Below are positions 1-9,999 of a stretch of 31,759 bases of DNA, one piece after another. The position numbers were made by a program, and so were the translations under genes. The first letter of the stretch is position 1; every line of letters starts with the position of its first letter. The stretch is taken from NCBI GenBank assembly GCA_000969725.1, contig JXSR01S047903.1; one strand, written 5' to 3'. A model generated the notes under the pieces. The model worked only from the letters and a program-made list of their open reading frames with translations. It was not told where the DNA came from and searched no databases. The stretch is from Ophiothrix spiculata. Its lineage: Eukaryota > Echinodermata > Ophiuroidea > Amphilepidida > Ophiotrichidae.

Positions 1-603
1 ATGCTTAAGCTTACTCCCATCTGGATGGACTAGACAAGACAGCCATTGCAAAACCTGCAAACAGAACCTGAGTGTTTCGTCTCGTTGATTTCACATGGAT
101 TGAGCTATACCTAAATGGAATTAGTCTACCGAAAACAAAACCTCTTGAAAACTAGTGTCGCTTGACAAATTATTATTCTTGCATGACAAATTGATTTTTT
201 TTTCTCATGACAAACTAATTTTTCAGCATGACTGAAAGTCGTCATACTAGACGATTTTCATGACAACTTATTATTTGTCAAATGATGAAACAAAATTTTC
301 AGTGTATATGATTTTTTTGAATGGTTACTTTTAACCTATACACATAATAATATCAGTACAGTCAATAGTGAAGAAATGACACCGGATGACAGATACACGT
401 GTCCACTCAAGGTTAGAATAATAACATGTAGATCGACTTTGTAAATTAATTGTCTGGCTACATGATGGGAACAAACCCCAGGGAACAAACATTATTAAAT
501 TCTATCCATCCAAAAGCGGACGATGTTTAACACAATTGCAAGAAACCACGTTACCTTTTGCCGTGACCTCTTCGTCATAGAAGGATAATAAGGGGGACAA
601 TAT
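1..603. other. AT-rich stretch without a recognisable gene
   Basis: No reading frame or RNA gene that I can support. The only structure seen is the short degenerate tandem repeat at 161-233, listed separately. The stretch ends at the left tip of the foldback element at 604. Confidence 0.6.
161..233. repeat. Degenerate tandem repeat (CATGACAAA units)
   Basis: Three to four units of about 21-25 bp each begin with CTTGACAAAT, CATGACAAAT, CATGACAAAC and CATGACTGAA, each followed by a T-rich stretch. The units vary in length, so this is an old, decayed minisatellite rather than a clean array. A related TGACAA word recurs just downstream near 260-280. Confidence 0.5.
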
Positions 604-1966
604 GTTACTCAATTTTTCGTTTTTGCAAGTTAAATATGTACCATAACTTTTTTAACAAAATGCTTAAAGTTAATAATGGTAATGTTGATTTTTGACCAAA
701 ATTTTTGAGAAAATCACACACAAAAAAAACATTGTTGACCATTTCGGTGGGCTTCTAAACATATTTCTAAATGTATTTTTAACTTAAAACACCCATTTAG
801 CTGTTGCAGTTTTTTTTTCTTTTTTAACTTTTTGACAATATTTTAATTTCATGCCAAACAAGATCAAAAAATGACCAAACATTGAAAAAATTCAATCAAT
901 CAAATGACTTTATTCACAATATCATACAAAATATTAAAAACAATACAACATATAGAACATGACAATGATATTGTGGGAATGGTCAAAAGGCCAAAAAGGC
1001 CCGAAGGGACCATCCCCTGAAAACAAGGTTTCAAATACACAAAAACTAATTACAAAAAAGAATACAATACAAAAACCAAACAAAGCACATGAAGGTGAGG
1101 GGTGCACCAAAGTCAACAAAAATCGTAGCTGGCAATTAAGTTTGATTTATAAGTATTTCTAAAGTTTTTAACTGATTTACATCGTTTCATATTTATATCA
1201 AGAGTATTCCATAAAATTGGTCCGGTTGTGCGAATTACACGATCTGAAAACTTTTTCTTTTTTTTGTTGATACTATAATCAGAAGCGTTTCTTGTTTGAT
1301 ACTTATGAACTTGGTTATTTGTAAATATATTTGGGAGGCGCTTTGTTTGATGTTTGTACATACAAATACCTAGTTCCAGTTTAAAGGTATCACATATTAT
1401 TTAAAACATTGTGTTTTTTTAACAATGGTCCTGTGTGGGCTCTGTAATGCTCACGTGAAATTGTTCTGATAGCCCATTTTTGTAACTTGATAATTTTATC
1501 TAAGTAGGTTTTACATGTATTACCTCAAATGAGAATACCGTAGTTAATGTAAGGCAATATTAGAGTACAATATAAAGAATGTAAGATGTATTCTGGTATA
1601 TAATGTTTTAGTTAGTAAGCATACCTACATTTTTTGAACTTATCTAGCATGAAAATTTAAAAAATTGGCCAAAACACTCAAAATGAAGAAGAAAAAAACC
1701 CGCAACACCTAAATGGGTGTTTGAAGTTTTAAAAATGCATTCAGAAGCCCCTTTTTAAAATTGCTATTTCTTGCTTGAATGAAAGCCCAGATGTCCAAAA
1801 AAATTCTGATTTTCTCCTCAAATGTGATTTTTGGTCAAATATCAACATCACTATCATGTTCCTTGTGAAAATTTCCATTCTGGAAATGTATACTTTATTA
1901 AGTTAAAGCACTCTGTTAAAAAGATATGGAACGAAATAAACTTGCAAAAATGTAAAATTGAGTAAC
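604..1966. mobile_element. Foldback-type element with long inverted arms, interrupted by a LINE
   Basis: The left arm (about 604-876) and right arm (about 1625-1966) are imperfect inverted copies. The tips match as GTTACTCAATTTT, followed by a shared TTTTTGCAAGTT. Further matching blocks are TGTTGATTTTTGACCAAAA versus TGTTGATATTTGACCAAAA, ACACCCATTTAG, a GTTGC plus T-rich tract, and TTTCATGC followed by TCAAAAAATG. The right arm is longer because of small insertions. Outer flanks give no convincing target-site duplication. Arms of roughly 270-340 bp with a loop of about 750 bp fit a foldback or long-TIR non-autonomous DNA element. The loop is filled mostly by a truncated non-LTR retrotransposon, so the DNA element is older than that insertion. 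I do not recognise the family. Confidence 0.65.
886..1615 (-). pseudogene. 5'-truncated non-LTR retrotransposon, reverse transcriptase C-terminal end
   Basis: Reading the minus strand, 1560-1500 encodes LILPYINYGILIWG followed by TCKTYLDKIIKLQKWAIRTI. This is the usual C-terminal part of APE-type non-LTR (CR1/L2/Jockey-like) reverse transcriptases. After a frameshift near 1395-1405 the frame resumes as KLELGICMYKHQTKRLPNIF and continues (1361-1113) through YQTRNASDY, the typical terminal segment with N-T-R-N, and a GPILWNTL block, ending at a stop. The 3' UTR runs to about 886 and ends with AATAAAG and a GATT-type tail (TTTGATTGATTGAA), as expected of LINE 3' ends. The N-terminal endonuclease, the catalytic YADD region and the 5' half are absent, so this is a dead 5'-truncated insertion nested in the loop of the foldback element. 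The clade assignment is inference. Confidence 0.8.
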
Positions 1967-2869
1967 CTATCGTCACCATTTAAAAGCCAGGACAGCCTTT
2001 TGTTAATCGCTCAAATAGTCGAAGTTTTAGTTTCAAGATCAAAGTCTTATGTTCAACTGCAGATTCATTTTTTCACCAAGAGAAAAAATATGACAAAGAG
2101 AAAATTGGATTAAACTTACAACAATTTTTAACGGCTTTCCAAAATTTAAAATAAAAAAACCCAGAAATAATCAATCAGTAATTATAAATGTTTAAACATA
2201 GTCAAAAACCATTAATACATGTACATTAAGAAAACAAATAATAATTGTGACATGTTTTAGTTATGTGCTCAAAACCAAACAAAAAACAATGGGTGCGATA
2301 TTGCCGGCATACACTTCCAATCTTGTCTTCACCCCTTCAAGATATCCTAAGGAGTTTAGAGAACCAAATCAAAATTATATCTATAAAGATAAAATAAATT
2401 AGTGGTTTATGCATGCTTGTCAATGTATAAACGCATGGACCTAGGACAAACTGGCCCCAGACTCAAACAGCAGTGATTTGAAGATATTCAACATATAAAC
2501 GGCTTAATCACTTAATAGTATTCTTTTCTGAGAGTGTATTTCAAAAAAAGAGAAAACAAATGAGACCTTTATGAATTTACAGCATAACAAAAGTTACCTT
2601 ACATTAGCCTCTTAAATGTATACGAGTAGCTGTCATTCTTCGTCTTTTTTCTTTCTAAGTCGGTAATATTAATATGAAGAAATTGTGCATGTTATCACTT
2701 AGTTCGTACATGTTTTAGTAATGTGATGACCCGTATCAATTATAGGTATCAAAAGGTCATATTTTAAGAATGATACAAACAATTTCAAAATGTGAAGGAA
2801 AAAAAACCGGTAACAGTTTCCTGAAGGCAGTATTATTTTAGACAGCAGTTAATAGTTGTATTCAGCGCT
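1967..2869. other. AT-rich stretch, nothing recognised
   Basis: No gene, RNA or obvious repeat that I can support. A slightly more GC-rich patch near 2290-2345 and 2440-2480 has no coding signature. Confidence 0.5.
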
Positions 2870-2952
2870 CGAATTAAGGAGAAAAACATGGTTGTCCGAC
2901 GGACAACCAGGTTGTAATTTTTGGTTGTCCGTCAGAAATTTGGTTGTCCGTC
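2870..2952. repeat. GGTTGTCCG module 1 (palindrome plus direct repeats)
   Basis: A perfect 19-base palindrome, ggttgtccgacggacaacc (2890-2908), is followed by GGTTGT (2910), GGTTGTCCGTC (2923-2933) and GGTTGTCCGTC (2942-2952). It is introduced by GCGCTCGAATTAAGG at about 2867-2881. The same layout recurs at 3221-3281. On the minus strand it reads as repeated short peptides (SDGQPK, SVGQP), but stops nearby make coding uncertain. The palindrome could form an RNA or DNA hairpin. Family unknown. Confidence 0.6.
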
Positions 2953-3220
2953 AAGCGCGGCGCCAGACTCAAAAAGGTACCCCAAAATTGTTTGACGTAG
3001 CTTTTCTTAACTGACAAGAAAAAAAAAGTCTCCCAAGCGCACAGACAACTACGAAACACCTACTTCTAATTTTTTTCAACAGCAAATTAATAAAAATTCA
3101 TGTTTTTACGGCGATCAGGGGATTTAAGAATAATGCTAAAAAATGTTACAATTGTATCGAAGGTTCCAGTTTCGAAATAAACATGCTAAGAAGTATGTTT
3201 ATTTGACTTTGAAAAATTAT
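2953..3220. other. Spacer between the two GGTTGTCCG modules
   Basis: The spacer is AT-rich apart from CGCGGCGCCAG just after module 1. No independent feature is recognised. A short minus-strand frame (3059-2874) runs out of module 1 into this spacer but shows no known domain. Confidence 0.4.
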
Positions 3221-3281
3221 GGTTGTCCGCCGGACAACCACAGCATAAATTTAGGTTGTCCGGCGCTAGATTTGGTTGTAT
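3221..3281. repeat. GGTTGTCCG module 2
   Basis: ggttgtccgccggacaacc (3221-3239, perfect palindrome) is followed by GGTTGTCCGGCG (3254-3265) and a decayed GGTTGTATCG (3273-3282). Order and spacing match module 1, which lies 331 bp upstream in the same orientation. The DNA between the modules is not itself duplicated. Confidence 0.6.
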
Positions 3282-3282
3282 C

Positions 3283-3701
3283 GTAAGCCTCATTTTAAAT
3301 GATGATGACATATTGATGACATAGAGACTGCCATATGAATGTCTTTAATTTTGAATTGGTTCATTTCACTCTGCTGTCTTAGAAGGTTGTATATAGTTTG
3401 TTTTCCTCTCACACAATCTAGCGAACTATATTGTACTATTATAGACTAACTTGGTTAAAACGTAGGCATTTGCTGACATTTTCCTACAATCAAGAATATT
3501 TAATGTTTGGAATGTTAGGTTAAAAACTCAAAACAATTTTGTAATTCACTCCTATAAGTATTATGCTAAAGAGAAAACAAGCACACATAGGATATGAAAT
3601 GCTGAAACTTTTAACTAGAAGCAACAAAGTTTGAGGTTAACTGTTTTATTACGAAAGGGGGATATGGAGCCTTTGCAATTTTAGCCAATTATTTGTTCAC
3701 A
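3283..3701. other. AT-rich stretch, nothing recognised
   Basis: No supported gene or repeat between the GGTTGTCCG module and the inverted-repeat element that starts at about 3703. Confidence 0.5.
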
Positions 3702-3702
3702 T

Positions 3703-4149
3703 ATGTGACCCGTCATATCGAAAAGTACCTTAAGGTTGGCAAAATTAAAATTGATTTTTGGTCTCATCTGAAAGATTATACTTTAAGCTTTTAAATGACA
3801 CCTTGCTTTTAGTTATTGGATGTTCGATTACAAAGTTACATCCAAATTGGTAAAATGTATCGGGCTGATTCCGAAAACTAAAGTTCTGAGAAAATCAAGT
3901 TTAAAGTTTCTGTACTGGTTAAACGTGAATGGAGAAAGGATTTTTATCTAGGTTTTTAAAACATTTGTCTTATGTTTTGGATGTTGGAACCTGATTAATA
4001 TGATAGAATACACTTCAAAGGTAACGTTTCTGATGAAATTAGAAATTCGACCTTGGACGTGATTTTTGACTATGCTCAGCTTCGATGGCCTGTATCTCGT
4101 AATTTACTATGCCGGTATTAAGGTACCTTTCGATATGACGGGTCACATG
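3703..4149. mobile_element. MITE-like element, TIR TGTGACCCGTCATATCGAAA
   Basis: The left end TGTGACCCGTCATATCGAAA, followed by AGTACCTTAA, is matched in inverted orientation at the right end (4106-4149) as TGTGACCCGTCATATCGAAA followed by GGTACCTTAA. This gives terminal inverted repeats of about 31 bp with one mismatch. The flanks (ACATA to the left, TGTATG to the right) do not give a clear target duplication beyond a possible two bases. The interior of about 385 bp is AT-rich with no transposase frame, so this is a non-autonomous DNA element. Superfamily not assigned. Confidence 0.75.
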
Positions 4150-5910
4150 TATGTCTATCCTAGAAATGACAGTCAATGAATTAAAAAAAGAAAATTAATG
4201 CACCAAATAATAGGCAAAACAACTACGTAACGTTATAGAAAAGTGAGGAAGTTAAACTTGTGATTCAATCTAAGATAACAATAAACTGAATATACGGTAC
4301 TGCATTAATTTTTCATCTGCATTCAAATTGGGATAAAACCGGTAATGGTCACGATTTATAGTTGCATTTAAGAAAATTTATTACTTTAAGGGGTGTTCTG
4401 TTCACTTCATAACCAATTAATATAATTCAAAGAACACATGGAGAGGTGCAAGAAATAGATCTCAAAAACATATGTACGCTTTATAAAACAATTTAAAAAC
4501 CTTATAGTTGAAAATATTGTCGTGAAATTTCGTTGTAGCGGTGTATGTTTCTGTACTCCCTATAAACCGATCAAATTATTGCAAAGTTTTCCTGTTTGTC
4601 CTCGGGTTTCACATACAATTTCATTACCGCATAGTGATGATATATACTAGCAAAAAACATTTACTCGTGGAACTAATAATATAAGCTATATACGATTCAA
4701 AAGAAGGGCACTTGGTGAACTCTTATTAGATTTGAGGATTAGACGTAATGACCAGATTTACTTGTAATTTACTGCTGTCATTTGGTTTAATGGTTTGCAA
4801 ATATCTTGGAGTGAGCTGTTTACCAAAGTGCTATCGAGGAAATAACCAAAATGTTATAGTTTATTCTTTTGCCATAAAAATACCTTAACATCACTGGCAT
4901 ATTCAAATGTGTATGTTCAATCAAAGGTTGATGTGAGTATAAAGTTGTACAGAGTGCAATACTTTTGAAGCAGAGTGACAAAATCGAAAAAAAAAAACAT
5001 ATTTGAAAAAATAAAGACATTTTGTCTCCAAGAAAAACGATAGTAGTTCTCACTATCTCAAATCAGTTCCGCTACGTGACTTGTAGTTGCTGTTGCTCTC
5101 TACGTTACATAGTTCCTGTTTAACGGACCGAAACACAAGATTCATCTATCGCAATTCATTAGTGCTCCGATTTTTATCATAATGATTGCTTCTATATATT
5201 TATCTGTCAAACACAGTGTAATATAAATATGATAAATAATAAAAATAATATGACAAAACTAATGAGTGTTTTGAACAATACGCGAAAAATGCAGCATGCA
5301 CAGTAATTTTACTTGAAAAGGATATAAATGCTAAAGGCATTTCATTCTCCTGACAAAATATCGTTGATCATCTGATAATTTGATAGAAAAAAAAACTAAA
5401 TATACACAAAATTTCACATCTTGATAATTATATGAGCATATAGCACTTTTTATGTGTTGAGGAAATCATATGGATGTAAATCATTGAATTTCCTTAATAT
5501 GACCTAGTTAGTTTCATATTCTTCCTGCTGTCCTAGTTAATTAAAAGCAAATATCACTGATTTATCCTTTCAAATGAGTTTTAAATTCTGATGTCGTTTG
5601 TATAATTGGTACGAATACTAAAACAATCTCATTTTTCTATTAAAGGTAGTATAGCTAATTCAAATTCCTGTGTAGCAAATTCTAACTGAAAAATGACAAA
5701 AAAACGTTATCGACGGCAATATATTTTATAATACCTGTCCGTTTTAACTATAAAGTCCTGTGATTAATTTACTACGTATTGCTCTCTAAAATCCAGATAC
5801 TTATTTTCAAATCCAAGGAGACTTTTTAAAATGAAAACAAACACTCTTTAGATCTAAAATTGGATTCATTAACCTACCTTGCAAGCCAAATTGACATAAC
5901 ATAAAAATCT
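4150..5910. other. Long AT-rich stretch, nothing recognised
   Basis: About 1.8 kb with no convincing reading frame, RNA gene or inverted repeat. Short frames here are the chance openings expected in AT-rich DNA. Homopolymer A runs occur near 4986-4998 and 5387-5395. Confidence 0.5.
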
Positions 5911-5985
5911 CCTAAGGCGTTACGTTATTATGACGTTATAAAGTACTTTCGAATCGGAAAATCAGGCAAAAATGGCCACAGAATC
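5911..5985. repeat. Dispersed repeat, TTACGT-ATTATGACGTTATAAAG type, copy A
   Basis: CCTAAGGCGTTACGTTATTA followed by TGACGTTATAAAGTACT closely matches 31281-31316 and, over a shorter core, 27968-27993. Similarity to the 31281 copy continues loosely to GGCAAAAATGGCCAC here versus GGCAAAAATGACGAC there. The core contains TGACGT, a CRE-like half site. Origin unknown. Confidence 0.5.
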
Positions 5986-6119
5986 AAAACTTTACAATGA
6001 AAGTTCTAAATATCAAATTTTCATTGAGGTTTTTGCTAATAAAGAAGGAAAATAACGATTGTAACATTTCTTGTAAGTTTGATTGTTATAGCATACATAC
6101 ATTTTTCAAAATTGCAACT

Positions 6120-6440
6120 TAAAAATTTCCGGGATGGCGGCCTACCATAACCATAGGCGGACTAGCAACGGTGGCGTTTTGGCGATTGCCACACGGACCG
6201 GTTTAATTATTTAATCATATTTCTATGATTATTGTTTCAAATATAGTCACAAAATCCGCGTTCTTTGAGCTCTAAATTTGCATTAAACCCCAAATTTTAC
6301 GAGGGCTTCGCCCCCTGGACCTTCACCAGTGGTAACGCCCCCTGGACCCCCACAGGGGCCCTAAGGTGGCCCCTTGGACTCCACTCGTTACACGCTACGC
6401 TTGCTTCGCTGCTATGGTCGAAAGGGCCGCTTTAATTTTT
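6120..6440. repeat. GC-rich repeat island (GGGGGCTTCGCCCCC-type)
   Basis: This is a sharp compositional island in AT-rich DNA. It contains GAGGGCTTCGCCCCCTGGAC (6301-6320), a partial repeat CGCCCCCTGGACCCCCAC (6336-6353) and the GGGGCCCTAAGGTGGCCCC area. It ends in CTACGCTTGCTTCGCTGC and GAAAGGGCCGC. Short inverted motifs (GGGCTTCGCCCC) suggest a hairpin-rich repeat. A short relative, CCCTAAAATTTACAAGGG, occurs at 20701-20718 beside an ACCCCCTTGC. No reading frame crosses it. It may be part of a longer repeat whose ends I cannot define. Confidence 0.45.
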
Positions 6441-6719
6441 TTGCCACGGCCAGGCTTTTAGAGATTGATGAAAATCTGAGTGAGAAACAGCCATGCTAGT
6501 AAATGGCTGTTACTTGAAACCGTTTGTTATTGAAATGTTATTTTTGTGAAGAAACGATGTTTGTTATTTCAAAGTGCTAATTGTTATGGTAAAAACATTG
6601 TTTCATCGTTTCATTTTGAAGGAATTGTGAATTAGGTAAGTCAACCATTTTTAAAGTTATTCACCTTAATTTGATTTAGTGAATCTTCTTTGAGCATGAT
6701 GAGTAAACATTTCCTTTTT
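6441..6719. other. AT-rich spacer
   Basis: No feature supported between the GC-rich island and the left arm of the Penelope-like insertion. Confidence 0.4.
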
Positions 6720-7534
6720 TATGTGAAGTAAAGGAATCTAAAACTAGAACTAACCTTGCAACTGTGCGACGTTGCGATCATTACCAATGGTCTTCAACAG
6801 GCAACTGATTCTTGGAATTGGTCACGTGACAGACGGCTAGTGACGTCACGAAGTGCTCGGTCCCACGCGTGAGATAAACTGTAGCGTACGCCCCCTTTCT
6901 TATTGAGGGCCGGTTCTCAATTCTCTCCCATATGGATTCCTTTATTTCTCGCTTGTGGTATTGTTCCTCCTTATCGAGAATTATAACATCCATGTTCACA
7001 GTGTGTTTGGAGTCTCTGATATGCAAATTAACAGCAGAATTCTGCGCATCGTTGGTACTAGGCCTTCTGTGTTGGTTTATTCTGGCCTCCACATATTGTT
7101 TAAGTTTATTCTGGCCTTCACAGATTGTTTAGTTTCACCAACGTTAGTTTCATTGCAGCCACTTTCGCTACATTTACTTAGTCCATGCATCAGGTTTGAG
7201 CATTTCTCCTTAGGTGTTTTGTTCTTGACGTGAATTAATTTGCCGCGCAGTGCATTGATGGGTTTGAAAGACGTTGCAATACCAAAGTTCTTGAGGTGAA
7301 TTTATCCTTCTCCGAAACACCAGCGATATAGGGGACGGTGGTCCGGGCTTTTGTTGGTCGCGGGGCTGCGGTTGTATTTCTTGCTCGCTTTCAAGAATGA
7401 CCAGTCTAGGTCACTAGCCGTCTGTCACGTGACCAATTCCAAGAATCAGATGCCTGTTGAAGACCATTGGTAATGGTCGCAACGTCGCACAGTTGCAAAG
7501 TCAGTTCCAGTTTTAGATTTATTTACTTCACATA
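6720..7534 (-). mobile_element. Truncated Penelope-like element flanked by an inverted copy of its 3' end
   Basis: 6720-6843 and 7411-7534 are inverted copies of each other, 124 bp with roughly eight mismatches, sharing for example CAACTGTGCGACGTTGCGA and GGTCACGTGACAGACGGC. Between them, and running into the left arm on the minus strand, lies the C-terminal part of a Penelope-like reverse transcriptase/endonuclease (listed separately). The left arm is therefore the natural 3' end of the element. The right arm is a reversed copy of that 3' end placed upstream of the 5'-truncated body. Inverted partial copies of this kind are known for Penelope-like elements. The outer edges (A-T rich on both sides) show no clear target duplication. 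Confidence 0.7.
6781..7380 (-). pseudogene. Penelope-like element C-terminal fragment with GIY-YIG endonuclease region
   Basis: Minus strand from about 7380: PTKARTTVPYIAGVSEK, then after a frameshift ATSFKPINALRGKLIHVKNK. Next comes CSESGCNETNVGETKQSV, then (7092-6781) ARINQHRRPSTNDAQNSAVN, a DVIILDKEEQYHKREIKESIW block, and an end near PVEDHW. The order CNETxVGETKQSV, RINQHRRP, LDxExxxxxRxxKExIW is that of the GIY-YIG domain of Penelope-like elements; the tyrosine of YVG is replaced by asparagine here. A tandem duplication of about 29 bp (7080-7108 and 7109-7136, TTCTGGCCTYCACA words) breaks the frame between VGETKQSV and the rest. At least two frameshifts and the missing reverse-transcriptase core make it non-functional. 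Confidence 0.8.
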
Positions 7535-7555
7535 TTTATTTCTACTGGATGAATG

Positions 7556-7932
7556 CCCGGGGGGTACTTAGTGGAAAGATAGGTTCACGGACGCACGGCC
7601 AAGAACGGTTGCATTTTTGTCCTCCCAGGTTTACCAAAGGCCCCTCGAAAATTTGAAAAAAAACCCCAAAAAACATAACGGTTGCATTTTTCAAAAATGA
7701 CAATTTTTTACCAATGTTTCCTTTGGTTTACCTATCGGTTCCCGAATTAGGCTTTAAAAGTGCAATTTACATAGTAAAAATGTATTGAACGGTCTAGATA
7801 AAGTTAAATTGGTTTACATATTGGTAGCATTTTGTCGCTCTCTCAGGTTTACAAAACGGGCGGTAGTCGAAAACTCCGGCCGCGCGTCCGTACCCAATCG
7901 AAATCTGAGTACCCCCCCCCCGGGGGGGGGGG
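7556..7932. mobile_element. MITE-like element with C/G-run ends and 8-bp target duplication
   Basis: GATGAATG at 7548-7555 and again at 7933-7940 is a perfect 8-bp target-site duplication. The element starts CCCGGGGGGTACTTAG; the right end, reversed, reads a C run, a G run, then TACTCAG. Subterminal similarity continues with ACGGACGCACGGCC versus ACGGACGCGCGGCC, so the imperfect inverted repeat is about 50 bp. The 377-bp element has no transposase frame. An 8-bp duplication is usual for hAT, P and some Merlin elements, but these tips do not match the hAT or Merlin tips I know. It inserted 21 bp outside the Penelope-like copy. Confidence 0.8.
7911..7932. repeat. C-run/G-run palindrome at the element's right tip
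   Basis: Ten C residues are followed directly by twelve G residues, a perfect homopolymer palindrome at the right end. The left end has only CCCGGGGGG, so the right run has expanded. Run lengths may also be affected by sequencing error. Confidence 0.7.
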
Positions 7933-7940
7933 GATGAATG

Positions 7941-9999
7941 AGAACATACATCTACATTTCCTTCTTTATTTAGCAAGACATCTGTCTTATTTGTTAAGAA
8001 AGACGCTTAGACATAACGGAGACTTAAAAGATGATGATAAATATGTGGTTAAATGTCCATTGAAAACAAATTCTTTATACCATTACCACCTTCGTTAATG
8101 TTGGTCTACGGTAACCGAATCAGCATGCTTTAACTTAGTAAACACTCAAGCACACAATATAAATGAAGTCTAAGAACTTAATACAGAGAAGGAATTTCAT
8201 CTTCCACACCAAAGAAACTGCGAATCAGATATGCAATGGGAATTGTTTTGAGATATATAGGTCTGCTTCAATTGGGATCGATATTATGCTTTCAATTTGT
8301 TTCTCTCAATTTTCTGAAGCTAGAGCAATAGAAAATCTTATTAAAAACAGCTGCCTCAGGATAGTTTTTTGATTAAGAAAACTAACATTTTGTTACGTTT
8401 CTGTTAGTTTTATCCTATTTATATTTATCTTTATTTTTCATTTATATATCTGCAAATGTGCTATTAATGTACATGTCATAACTTATAATACTATTATTGC
8501 ATACTTTAATTAGATGTGTTTCGTAAGGGCCCAAACCCTCACCCCTCAAAATAATAAAATACCAATACGAAACATGTTTACGCATGAAAGGATATTTTAT
8601 AATGTGTATCTCTGTCTCTTTTGGGTATGAAAAGACCATTTATTAAAATCTCGTATGGTTAGTTTCGTGACCAATTTGGAATGAAATAATACAAAGATAG
8701 ACCTAGTTTCAATCACCTGTCTTGTCATACTTTCTGAGATTATAAAATGTCAAACTGTTTGCTAGTTTTGAACAGACATATTTAGTACTTTGTAGAATTC
8801 TTAGCTTTGTAACCTAACCAACCTGTCTATATACCATATAACTGAACAATGTAAGGCACTGGATATAGCTTTATACAGATGCAGTAGACTTTTAAACCCC
8901 TAGATTGAAAACATTTTCACAGTAATAACCCGAAGACAAGTGATTTACTTTTACGCTTTTGAAAACACTTATTGGATCGATAAGGCAATCCATTGGAATG
9001 CCGTTAAGTTAAAAACCCAACACTTGTGAAGTGTATGTAAAACAGTTAGAACTAGAGGACGGTGTCTCATTCAGTTTCTTTCAAATGTGCCCAAATATGT
9101 CTCTTATTCTGTGCACTTAACTTTTGCAATCAATGAATAGATATTAACTGTTAAAAACCTGTTTTATATTGTTTATCTTTCTTCAACAGGAAACAAATGC
9201 AATTTCAGTTTGATTAAATCTAACAGTCTTAAATGACATGAACCAACAATTCCAAAAAATAAAGAATTTTTAAATGAAAAACATGCATTTCAGTACGATT
9301 ATCATTTGTTTCCTTAAAGATAAATTGATATTGAGCAAGTAATACATGCTAACGTACATAAACATGCTGAAAAGAAAAACAAATATTACCGTGCTTGAAG
9401 GTCGTATATTAAACGAAAGTTGTATATACAATAACTATTACAATTGTGACCGTCCATCCCAAAGCAGCCGTAAATTCAGCCTCTTGTCATTTTCTTATTT
9501 TTTCATATTTGTAAAGACCAAAACTAAGGATTAAAATGATATGGCACTGGACTTAACTCGATTTCCAGAAATCAAGTTAAAGGTGGTCAGGGAGTAAAAT
9601 GTATATTACTGAGAAAAACGCGATCAAAGAGCAGTAAACAGCATTAACTGTATATTTTCTGTTAATTGTTTTCAAAATATACAGATATATTACATGTATT
9701 TATCAATTTTCTTGAAATAAAAAACTTCGCTGATGTTTTGCAATTAGCACGAGGATTGTGAAATTGTCAATTTTGATTAAACAATCATTGAATAAAGAGT
9801 TCAAATATCCAGATAATGGTACAGAGAATTGTCATGAAAATATACACTTTTTAATTAGGTAGTCCATATTTGTCTGAATCGACCTATATCACAAGGTCAA
9901 GATTGCCTATTTGAAAATGTCGATGTCATTAGGCAATGTGATAAATAAGACAGATACTCCGAAACAATTATTGGATACGGTAACTCTTTAGAACTTTAA
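7941..9999. other. Long AT-rich stretch, nothing recognised
   Basis: About 2 kb with no gene, RNA or clear repeat. The short frames here lack known motifs. Near 9551-9595 a segment with CAAGTTAAAGG and GTCAGGGAGTAAA is loosely similar to 22869-22915, too weak to call. Confidence 0.5.

Noticed and set aside
934-1162. Overlapping frames on both strands near 934-1162
   Set aside because: They fall in the 3' UTR of the LINE fragment and do not resemble any protein.
6932-7233. Plus-strand frames across 6932-7233
   Set aside because: They are antisense to the Penelope-like GIY-YIG fragment on the minus strand, which explains the sequence.
9551-9600. Similarity to 22869-22915 (CAAGTT, CAGGGAGTAAA)
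   Set aside because: Only two short words match with different spacing; it could be chance.
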